Below, in pieces: positions 1 to 5,895 of a stretch of DNA of 24,120 nt. Origin of the DNA: an uncultured Phascolarctobacterium sp. (GTDB taxonomy: Bacteria > Bacillota > Negativicutes > Acidaminococcales > Acidaminococcaceae). Each line of letters opens with the position of its first letter. Position 1 is the first letter of the stretch. The notes under the pieces are model-generated. The model did no database searches, had not been told where the DNA came from, and worked only from the letters and a program-made list of their open reading frames with translations. The position numbers and the translations under genes were made by a program. The stretch is taken from assembly GCA_905207485.1 (NCBI GenBank), contig CAJLLL010000030.1, positions 1-24,120 on the forward strand, read 5' to 3'.

Positions 1-47
1 AAAAAGGCTTCTAGCCGCAGAGCAAACCACCCGCTATGCGGGTGGTT
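1..47 (-). terminator. Probable terminator of the DUF362 gene
   Basis: Two hairpins follow the DUF362 stop codon on the minus strand. The first is a perfect 10-bp stem with a 3-base loop (arms 25-34 and 38-47). The second is a short 4-bp stem (arms 6-9 and 13-16) followed directly by five T on the minus strand (bases 1-5). The strong stem lacks its own T-tract and the T-tract follows the weak stem, so this is a reasonable but imperfect terminator. The window edge hides whether it is shared with a gene to the left. Confidence 0.45.
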
Positions 48-61
48 CTGATTATCAGAAA

Positions 62-1060
62 TTATTCGGCAACAAACGGCACAACGTCTTTAACAGCTTC
101 GGCAAGAGTAATTTCTTTATCGCCGTTGTCGATATCGATTAATTTATATTTATCGTTGCCCATGCCGAGTTCTTTCATGTAAGTAAGCTGGCGCAATCCA
201 TGGCGCGTTTCCATTCGTTCAACAAGAGCATGGCGGTCGCTTTCCTTCATAGCATAAATGAGGTCAACGCTTGCCTGGTCAATTGCAAGGATATCAAGAG
301 ATGCCAAAATACCGACATTAGGTGTTACAACCGGTGCCGCCGCTGTTCCTTCGCAGTCACACGATACGGACATATTGCGCATTACATTTATAAAAGCAAT
401 ATTTTTGCCAAAATGGTCGACAACTGATTTTGCTGATTCAGTCATTCTTTCCATAAATTCTTCATCGGAAATATCCCACATATCGGAAGAACCTGGTGTA
501 GTATGAATGGCTTTTTTACCGATGCGCCCATCTGCACAGCCGATGCCGATATTTTTATCGCTTCCGCCAAAACCGCCTTTAACATGCCCTTTAAAATGAG
601 TTAGAACAAACAACGAATCATAGTTGAGTAAATTTTTGCCAACATGCATTTCAGTAAACCATTTGCCGCCTTTTACAGGCAAAACGGCAGTGCCGTTTTC
701 ATCCATAATATCAACCGTGCAAAAATCCCAGCCGTTTACTTTTAAAGTTTCGCGGTGCAGTTTTGTAGTGTGGCGCCCGCCTTCATAATAAGCGTTTGTT
801 TCTACAACGGTTGCATCAGGCAGGGCTTTTTCCATTAAATTTTTAACCCACGGGGGGGGAATGATATTTGGCCCATGAGGTTCGCCTGTGTGTAATTTAA
901 TGGCAACTTTGCCGTTAAGGCTGCCGCTGATGCGCTTAAAAATTTTCAACATGCCTTCTGCAGATAAATCTCTGGTAAAATAAACAATGGATTCTGCTCC
1001 GGTGCGTTCAGCATAAGGAATGTAAATATTGCCGCCGGTACCTGGTTTTGGTGTAGTCAT
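62..1060 (-). CDS. DUF362 domain protein
   Basis: A 332-residue soluble protein that I recognise as DUF362 from its core motifs: a VAIKLHTGEP stretch near residue 52, a THFKGHVKGGFGG stretch near 154-166 and a GIGCADGRIGK stretch near 172-182. Many DUF362 proteins carry a C-terminal 2x[4Fe-4S] ferredoxin domain. This one does not; it has only four cysteines (114, 175, 234, 236), and the C-D-C pair at 234-236 could hold a metal. No signal peptide or membrane segment is visible. The start ATG is preceded by a good AGGAGG site about 9 bases upstream. It is transcribed alone and divergently from azlC-azlD. Its biochemical function is not established; a redox or metal-related role is only a guess. 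Confidence 0.88.
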   Translation of the reverse strand: MTTPKPGTGGNIYIPYAERTGAESIVYFTRDLSAEGMLKIFKRISGSLNGKVAIKLHTGEPHGPNIIPPPWVKNLMEKALPDATVVETNAYYEGGRHTTKLHRETLKVNGWDFCTVDIMDENGTAVLPVKGGKWFTEMHVGKNLLNYDSLFVLTHFKGHVKGGFGGSDKNIGIGCADGRIGKKAIHTTPGSSDMWDISDEEFMERMTESAKSVVDHFGKNIAFINVMRNMSVSCDCEGTAAAPVVTPNVGILASLDILAIDQASVDLIYAMKESDRHALVERMETRHGLRQLTYMKELGMGNDKYKLIDIDNGDKEITLAEAVKDVVPFVAE

Positions 1061-1091
1061 GCTTGCTTCCTCCTTTTAAAATACAGTAAGT

Positions 1092-1105
1092 GGTTTTATA
1101 AAACC
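1092..1105 (-). promoter_or_regulatory. Palindrome over putative DUF362 -10 box
   Basis: GGTTTTATAAAACC is a perfect 14-bp palindrome. On the minus strand it contains TATAAA (1095-1100), which is placed to give a roughly 30-base leader before the DUF362 start. No good -35 box is visible at the expected distance, so either the promoter is weak or activated, or the palindrome is an operator. Assignment as a -10 element is inference. Confidence 0.4.
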
Positions 1106-1136
1106 TATGTGCAAAATAAATGCTTATTTCTAATGC

Positions 1137-1165
1137 TTGACACAAATATATACGCTGATTAAAAT
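1137..1165 (+). promoter_or_regulatory. Promoter of azlC-azlD
   Basis: TTGACA (1137-1142), a 17-base spacer and TAAAAT (1160-1165) form a near-consensus sigma-70/sigma-A promoter. The predicted start lies about 85 bases before the azlC start codon, leaving an AT-rich leader in which I see no strong hairpin. Confidence 0.75.
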
Positions 1166-1256
1166 AGTAAATAAATGTTTTTATGTTACAGCTTTCTAAA
1201 AATATTATATCAGTATTTTATGGTAATTTAAACAAGTATTATTGAGAGGGATTATA

Positions 1257-1946
1257 TTGGAACAGGTTAAGTTAAAGGCGTTTAAGGCGGCGTTTCCGTA
1301 TACGGTGCCGATTGGCGCCAGTTTTATATTTTTAGGCGCTTCTTACGGATTTTTGATGGTAAGCAAAGGTTTTTCGCCATTATATCCGTTTTTTATGAGC
1401 CTGTTAATTTTTGCCGGTTCAGTGGAATTTGTGGCTGTTAATATGCTTTTAGGGGCATTTGAGCCTCTTGCTGCGTTTTTAGCTGCTTTTATGCTTAATG
1501 CAAGGCATTTGTTTTACGCCATTTCCATGCTGAAATCATACGGAAGCACAGGTTGGAAAAAGCTGTATTTGATTTTTGGCATGTGTGATGAAAGTTTTGC
1601 CATTAACAGTATGACTAAGGTGCCGGAAGGGATTGACCACGGTTGGTTTATGTTTTTTGTAACATTATTAAACCATTTTTACTGGGTTGCAGGTGCAACT
1701 TTGGGGGCAGTTATCGGCAGTGCGCTTGATTTTCCGACCGAAGGCATTGAGTTTGTGCTGCCTGCGTTGTTTGTGGTAATATTTGCGGAGCAGTGGCTTA
1801 ATGCCGATGCCCACGGTGCAGCATTAACAGGGCTTGCAGCATCGGCAGCCTGCTTGCTTGTATTTGGCACAGAAAATTTCATGATTCCTTCCATGCTGCT
1901 GATATTGACTATTTTTGCTGTAATTAAAAGGAGGATGGACGCATGA
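1257..1946 (+). CDS. azlC: Branched-chain amino acid exporter, large subunit AzlC
   Basis: AzlC family inner-membrane protein (about 229 residues) that, with AzlD, exports branched-chain amino acids and their analogues. Family signatures are visible: a LIFAGSVEFVAVNMLLG segment in the second hydrophobic region and NARHLFYAISML shortly after. Hydrophobic segments account for most of the protein, as expected for this multi-pass family. An in-frame TTG at 1242 would lengthen the protein by five residues, but it lies on the ribosome-binding site itself. I prefer the TTG at 1257, which follows GAGAGGG with a 6-base gap. The stop overlaps the azlD start by four bases (ATGA), a sign of translational coupling. 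Confidence 0.93.
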   Translation: MEQVKLKAFKAAFPYTVPIGASFIFLGASYGFLMVSKGFSPLYPFFMSLLIFAGSVEFVAVNMLLGAFEPLAAFLAAFMLNARHLFYAISMLKSYGSTGWKKLYLIFGMCDESFAINSMTKVPEGIDHGWFMFFVTLLNHFYWVAGATLGAVIGSALDFPTEGIEFVLPALFVVIFAEQWLNADAHGAALTGLAASAACLLVFGTENFMIPSMLLILTIFAVIKRRMDA

Positions 1947-2272
1947 CTATGACAGTTTGGCAAAGCATTGTGATGATTGCGGCTATTGTAGCGGCAACAG
2001 TACTTACACGCAGCCTGCCGTTTATAATTTTCGGCGGGGGGCGTTCCATTCCGCCTTTTGTAAATTATCTTGGCAGGGTTTTGCCTTTTGCCGTTACAGG
2101 TATGCTTGTTGTTTACAGTTTAAAAGATGCGCCGTTTAATGTCTGGCATGGTTTGCCGGAATTTATTTGCGTTGCACTCACATTGGCGTTGCATTTTTGG
2201 CGGCGCAGCATGCTTATCAGCATAGCCGGCGGCACATTTGCCTATATGTTTTTAATGCAAAAGGTGTTTTAA
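1943..2272 (+). CDS. azlD: Branched-chain amino acid exporter, small subunit AzlD
   Basis: A 109-residue hydrophobic protein with about four membrane segments, matching the AzlD family in length, in the LTRSLPFIIFGG motif near residues 21-32 and in its position right after azlC. It acts with AzlC as the small subunit of the branched-chain amino acid exporter. The ATG at 1943 overlaps the azlC stop codon, and AGGAGG lies 8 bases upstream inside the azlC 3' end; a second ATG two codons later is also possible. A terminator follows at 2308, so azlC-azlD form a complete two-gene operon. Confidence 0.92.
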   Translation: MTMTVWQSIVMIAAIVAATVLTRSLPFIIFGGGRSIPPFVNYLGRVLPFAVTGMLVVYSLKDAPFNVWHGLPEFICVALTLALHFWRRSMLISIAGGTFAYMFLMQKVF

Positions 2273-2307
2273 AATAGCATTGCAAAATTTAAAATAATTA
2301 AGAAGAC

Positions 2308-2342
2308 AAAAAATCCTGCGGAGCAAACCGCGGGATTTTTTA
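2308..2342 (+). terminator. Terminator after azlD
   Basis: A 12-bp stem (arms 2310-2321 and 2328-2339, one G-U pair) with the 6-base loop AGCAAA and a run of T on the 3' side. The A-run on the 5' side makes it possibly bidirectional. Confidence 0.85.
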
Positions 2343-2378
2343 TTACTTAAAGGCATGGTGTAATACAGCAAATAAGCA

Positions 2379-2408
2379 TTGGACTGGTGCTGTTGGCCAC
2401 AATATAAT
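2379..2408 (+). promoter_or_regulatory. Promoter of the flavoprotein pair
   Basis: TTGGAC (2379-2384), an 18-base spacer and a perfect TATAAT (2403-2408). The predicted start lies about 25 bases before the first flavoprotein gene, whose AGGAGG site fits inside the short leader. Confidence 0.7.
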
Positions 2409-2440
2409 TTAATTACAGATAATTTTACAGGAGGCAGGCT

Positions 2441-3109
2441 ATGAACCGCAGAGAATTTTTAAAAGTAAGCTGTTCTGGTTTGGTTACGCTCTTTTTAAGT
2501 GGTTGTGGATTGAACATGCTTGAAAAAGGCAGCACAGTCAACATAGCAGACGCAGAGAATCAGAAGGGAAACGAAAAAATGAAAATAGTAGTTGTTACCG
2601 GCAGCCCTCATAAAGCAGGCACATCTGCATTGCTTGCAGATAAATTTATAGAGGGAGCTGAAAGCAAAGGGCATGAAATTTACCGTTTTAATGCGGCATT
2701 TAAAAATATCAACCCTTGTATAGGGTGCAATGCCTGCGAAATGGATGGTCCTTGTATTTTTAAAGATGATATAGAAAGAGAATTAATGCCGCAGCTTTTA
2801 AATGCAGATTTAATTGTTCTTGTAACACCTTTGTATTATTATGATATGTCTGCTCAGTTAAAAACAGTTGTTGACCGTATGCATGGCAGATTGCGGCGTT
2901 TTGATGGCAAAAAAAGCATTTTGATGGCAACTGCGTGGAACAGCGCCGGATGGACTTTTGATGCGCTGAAAGACCATTATGATTCGCTGGTTCAATTTAT
3001 GAAGTGGCAGGATATGGGAATGGTTTTGGCTTATGGCAGCGGTACACGCAGAATGATTGAAGCAACAGAGTTTCCAGAGATGGCAAAACACCTTGGCATG
3101 AGTATATGA
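2441..3109 (+). CDS. Exported (Tat lipoprotein) Isf-like flavoprotein
   Basis: 222 residues. Residues 1-22 look like a Tat lipoprotein signal: NRREFLK at 2-8, a short hydrophobic stretch, then lipobox LSGC with Cys22. From residue 47 the protein is a flavodoxin-fold FMN reductase domain (TGSPHKAGT phosphate-binding loop at 53-61). It also has cysteines 93, 96, 99 and 105, spaced C-x2-C-x2-C-x5-C, the compact [4Fe-4S] motif known from iron-sulfur flavoproteins (Isf). A role in electron transfer at the cell surface is inferred; donor and acceptor are unknown. The start ATG has AGGAGG 7 bases upstream. An internal ATG at 2579 (Met47), with GAAGGG 10 bases upstream, begins exactly where the paralogue downstream begins, so a second, cytoplasmic product is conceivable. 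Confidence 0.85.
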   Translation: MNRREFLKVSCSGLVTLFLSGCGLNMLEKGSTVNIADAENQKGNEKMKIVVVTGSPHKAGTSALLADKFIEGAESKGHEIYRFNAAFKNINPCIGCNACEMDGPCIFKDDIERELMPQLLNADLIVLVTPLYYYDMSAQLKTVVDRMHGRLRRFDGKKSILMATAWNSAGWTFDALKDHYDSLVQFMKWQDMGMVLAYGSGTRRMIEATEFPEMAKHLGMSI

Positions 3110-3132
3110 GTTTAAAGTAAAAGAGGGATAGT

Positions 3133-3663
3133 ATGAAAGTAGTAGTTCTGACCGGCAGCCCGCACAAAAATGGCACAACTGATTTGCTTGCCGGTAAATT
3201 TATTGAAGGTGCGGAAGCAAAAGGGCACGAAATTTACCGCTTTGATGCGGCGTTAAGAAATATTCATCCGTGTCTTGGATGCGATGCCTGCGGTATGAGC
3301 GGACCTTGTGTCCATAAGGATGATATAGAAAACGAAGCTGTTCAAAAATTTATAGAAGCTGATGTAATTGCACTTATCAGCCCTGTTTATTATTTTGCTT
3401 TCAGTGCACAGCTTAAAACGGTAATAGACAGATTTTATTCACGCACATACGATATCAATAATAAACAATCGGTATTATTGGCTGCTGGCGGCGGTGATAC
3501 ACCTTTAACCATGCGCAGTATTGTTAAACATTACGAGACGCTTGCCAATTATATGCACTGGGAAGATAAAGGGCGTGTGCTTGCTGTCGCCTGCCTGACA
3601 CGCGATGCGATTGCTAAAACTACATATCCGGAAGATGCGTTTCGTTTAGGACAGAGTTTGTAA
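3133..3663 (+). CDS. Cytoplasmic Isf-like flavoprotein (NAD(P)H-dependent FMN reductase family)
   Basis: 176 residues, aligning without gaps to residues 47-222 of the preceding protein and very similar over the first 60 residues, so the two genes look like a tandem duplication. It has the TGSPHKNGT FMN-phosphate loop (7-15) and cysteines 47, 50, 53 and 59 in C-x2-C-x2-C-x5-C spacing, the arrangement of the Isf [4Fe-4S] site. There is no signal peptide, so this copy should stay in the cytoplasm. The start follows AGAGGG by 5 bases. It lies 23 bases after its paralogue and is followed by a strong terminator, so the pair form one operon. The physiological substrate is unknown; quinone, flavin or oxygen reduction are family-level possibilities. 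Confidence 0.87.
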   Translation: MKVVVLTGSPHKNGTTDLLAGKFIEGAEAKGHEIYRFDAALRNIHPCLGCDACGMSGPCVHKDDIENEAVQKFIEADVIALISPVYYFAFSAQLKTVIDRFYSRTYDINNKQSVLLAAGGGDTPLTMRSIVKHYETLANYMHWEDKGRVLAVACLTRDAIAKTTYPEDAFRLGQSL

Positions 3664-3678
3664 TGTAAAAACGCACAA

Positions 3679-3711
3679 AAAAATCCTGCACTTTTTCAGT
3701 GCAGGATTTTT
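3679..3711. terminator. Bidirectional terminator between flavoprotein operon and putP
   Basis: A perfect 13-bp stem (arms 3679-3691 and 3699-3711) with a 7-base loop. It is A-rich on the left flank and T-rich on the right flank, so it can stop transcription from both converging genes. It lies 15 bases after the flavoprotein stop and 11 bases beyond the putP stop. Confidence 0.9.
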
Positions 3712-3722
3712 GCTTGTAATAA

Positions 3723-5210
3723 TTATAAATCGTTAATATGTTTTTCAGTAGTTTCAAAATCTTTAATGATAGAATCAGACGGTTTTTTATCAAGCAGGCT
3801 GACAATAAAGATTGCCAGGCAGGAAACTATGAAACCGGGGATGATTTCATACAGGCCGGTATAAGCAAAGCATTCTTTCCACACAAGAACAGTGCTGCCG
3901 CCGAAGAATACGCCTGCAACTGCGCCTTTTAAAGTCGTGCGTTTCCAGAACAGGCTGAACAGCATCAGCGGACCGAAGGATGCGCCGAAACCTGCCCATG
4001 CGTAAGCAACAAGGTCAAGAATATAGTTGTTAGGATTATATGCCAGTGCGAGTGAGCAGGCAGAAACTAAAATGACTGCAACTCTGCTGACGAAAACAAG
4101 TTCTTTCTGGCTGGCGTTTTTGCGGAGCAATGCCTGATAAAAGTCAGTAGAAATGGCAGAAGCCGTTACCAGAAGCTGACCGGAAGAAGTACTCATAATT
4201 GCGCCCAAAATAGCGGAAATAATAATTGCTGCCATGAACGAATTAAAGAACTGCTCGTTCATAACCATAAAAACGGTTTCGGCATTAACGCCTGTTAAAA
4301 TATCGCCAAGAACAACTCTGCCTACAAGACCGGAAGCAACTGCAAAAAACAGGGAGAAAATTACCCATACCATCGCAATGCGTGTTGCCTGCGGAATTTC
4401 TTTGGCGGAAGTGATGCTCATAAAACGTACCAGAATATGCGGTTGACCAAAATAACCAAGGCCCCAGCCGATAAGGGAAACAATAGCTGTAAAGCTGAGA
4501 GTTAAGCCTGTAGCATCGGTAAGCATATTAAAATAGTTAGGATTTAAAGCATGCAGATGCGAGATTGTAGCTGCCGGGCCGCCGGCAATCATAATACCGG
4601 TAACAGGTACAACAATGATGGCAAAAAACATTAAAGTGCCCTGAAAAAAGTCTGTGCGGCATACGGCAAGATAACCGCCTGTAAAGGTGTAAAAAATTAC
4701 AATGCCTGCCGTAATCAGCAGTGAAGATAAATAGGAAATATCAAAAACAGTAGTGAACAATCTGCCGCCGGCAACAAAACCGGATGCGGTATAAATTAAG
4801 AAGAAAATAAAAATAAATACAGCCGATACGATACGCAAAATTTTGCTTTTATCGTTATAGCGGTTTTCAAAAAAGTCCGGCAGAGTAATGGAATCGTTGG
4901 CTATTTTGGTGTAAATGCGCAGCCTTTGTGCAACAAAACGCCAGTTAAGCCAGGTGCCGAGCGCAAGGCCAATGGCAATCCAAAACGCGCTGACGCCTGC
5001 AACATAAGCGTAACCCGGCAGGCCCATCAGCATCCAGCCGCTCATATCCGAAGCTTCGGCGCTCATCGCCGAAACCCATGGGCCTATTTTGCGGCCGCCA
5101 AGCATATAACTCTGCATATCGCCTGTATCCTTCATATGATAAAGCCCTATGGCAAACAGTACAATAAAGTACAGCGCATAGGCTAAAATGCTGCCCAAAT
5201 CCTGTTCCAT
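3723..5210 (-). CDS. putP: Sodium/proline symporter PutP
   Basis: A 495-residue sodium:solute symporter (SSS family) that imports proline with Na+. The PutP signatures are clear: SAEASDMSGWMLMGLPG near residues 50-66, which holds the sodium-site Asp/Ser positions, then GYFGQPHILVRFM and the STSSGQLLVTASA segment in the later helices. About 13 membrane helices are expected, and the hydrophobic pattern agrees. A longer reading frame begins at 5225, but GGGAGGATG lies directly before the ATG at 5210, which I take as the start. The gene is a single transcription unit with its own promoter, divergent from ywiB-argS-pyrG. Proline specificity follows from these motifs; other SSS members such as PanF are less likely. 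Confidence 0.93.
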   Translation of the reverse strand: MEQDLGSILAYALYFIVLFAIGLYHMKDTGDMQSYMLGGRKIGPWVSAMSAEASDMSGWMLMGLPGYAYVAGVSAFWIAIGLALGTWLNWRFVAQRLRIYTKIANDSITLPDFFENRYNDKSKILRIVSAVFIFIFFLIYTASGFVAGGRLFTTVFDISYLSSLLITAGIVIFYTFTGGYLAVCRTDFFQGTLMFFAIIVVPVTGIMIAGGPAATISHLHALNPNYFNMLTDATGLTLSFTAIVSLIGWGLGYFGQPHILVRFMSITSAKEIPQATRIAMVWVIFSLFFAVASGLVGRVVLGDILTGVNAETVFMVMNEQFFNSFMAAIIISAILGAIMSTSSGQLLVTASAISTDFYQALLRKNASQKELVFVSRVAVILVSACSLALAYNPNNYILDLVAYAWAGFGASFGPLMLFSLFWKRTTLKGAVAGVFFGGSTVLVWKECFAYTGLYEIIPGFIVSCLAIFIVSLLDKKPSDSIIKDFETTEKHINDL

Positions 5211-5250
5211 AAAACATCCTCCCATAATGGTTTTTGTAAATAATATATTA

Positions 5251-5280
5251 ATTATACACTTCTTTATTAGATTAAAGCAA
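5251..5280 (-). promoter_or_regulatory. Promoter of putP
   Basis: On the minus strand, TTGCTT (5275-5280), an 18-base spacer and TATAAT (5251-5256). The leader before the putP ATG is about 35 bases. The spacer holds a modest inverted repeat, CTTTA-N6-TAAAG (5262-5277), which is weak evidence for an operator in such AT-rich DNA. Confidence 0.65.
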
Positions 5281-5311
5281 GCAAAATCGTTGCAGCTATA
5301 ATTATATGCGG

Positions 5312-5340
5312 TTGACTGTACCGTGACGGTGAGATATAAT
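5312..5340 (+). promoter_or_regulatory. Promoter of ywiB-argS-pyrG with palindrome in spacer
   Basis: TTGACT (5312-5317), a 17-base spacer and TATAAT (5335-5340), close to consensus. The spacer contains the perfect odd palindrome ACCGTGACGGT (5320-5330), a typical operator position between the -35 and -10 boxes. Confidence 0.78.
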
Positions 5341-5385
5341 ATTTAAGAAGTTTTGGCAGTTTTTGAACCGTGATAAAATTGTTGA

Positions 5386-5438
5386 GGAGCTTGCTTCGTT
5401 TTTATAGTTGAAGGAAACCTTAAAGTGAAGCAGGCTCC
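5386..5438 (+). promoter_or_regulatory. Structured leader upstream of ywiB
   Basis: A 12-bp stem (arms 5386-5397 and 5427-5438, one G-U pair) encloses 29 bases that contain a smaller hairpin AAGG-AAA-CCTT (5411-5421). The stem ends about 10 bases before the GGAG site of ywiB, and a T5 run starts 5 bases after it. It could be an attenuator, a translation control element or an RNA processing signal. It has no T-box sequence that I can recognise. Confidence 0.5.
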
Positions 5439-5460
5439 GGCCATTTTTGGAGTGCTTTTT

Positions 5461-5895
5461 ATGGAAATGAAGAAAGTAAAAATTCACGTTAAAAGTTTTG
5501 AAAAAAGCAATAATGAAAAATCTGCCATAGAGACAGTATCTTTTGGAAAAATGGCAGAAAAAAACGGCAGGTTTTATGTTTTTTATGATGAAACAGAAGC
5601 CGTTGGCATGAAAGGTACAAAAACTACCATCAAGTGGAATTATGATAATGTTGTTATTATCCGCAGCGGTACTGTAGAATCGCGTCAGGAATTTGCCAAA
5701 GGGCTTGAATGCATAAGCGTTTATAAAACGCCGTATATGACTTTTGGGTTAAAAACAAATACCGAATACCTTTATGTTTACTGCCGCAATGGCGTATGGA
5801 CTATTGAGCTTGAATATATGCTGGAGCTGGCGGAACAGGAAAAGAACGAAATGAAAATACAGATTGTTATCGAGGAGGATGCGCATGGATATTAA
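5461..5895 (+). CDS. DUF1934 (YwiB-like) beta-barrel protein
   Basis: A 144-residue protein that I place in DUF1934/YwiB on the basis of length, a beta-rich pattern with alternating charged and aromatic residues, the KTTIKWNYDNVVIIRSG and YMTFGLKTNTEYL stretches, and position: ywiB lies beside argS in Bacillus subtilis. The family is predicted to form a calycin-like barrel; its function is unknown. A GTG at 5425 could extend it by 12 residues but would sit inside the leader hairpin. The ATG at 5461 has GGAG 8 bases upstream and gives the usual family length. The end overlaps the argS start by 11 bases, so the two genes are probably translationally coupled. Confidence 0.8.
   Translation: MEMKKVKIHVKSFEKSNNEKSAIETVSFGKMAEKNGRFYVFYDETEAVGMKGTKTTIKWNYDNVVIIRSGTVESRQEFAKGLECISVYKTPYMTFGLKTNTEYLYVYCRNGVWTIELEYMLELAEQEKNEMKIQIVIEEDAHGY

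Noticed and set aside
5211..5225. Upstream ATG extending PutP by five residues
   Set aside because: The extra codons are the ribosome-binding site (GGAGG) of the ATG at 5210.
5340..5460. T-box riboswitch before ywiB-argS
   Set aside because: The leader is only about 110 bases and lacks the conserved T-box core and a recognisable specifier stem, so I describe only a generic hairpin.
5425..5460. GTG start extending the DUF1934 protein by 12 residues
   Set aside because: It is inside the leader stem and lengthens the protein beyond the usual family size; ATG 5461 has a better-placed ribosome-binding site.
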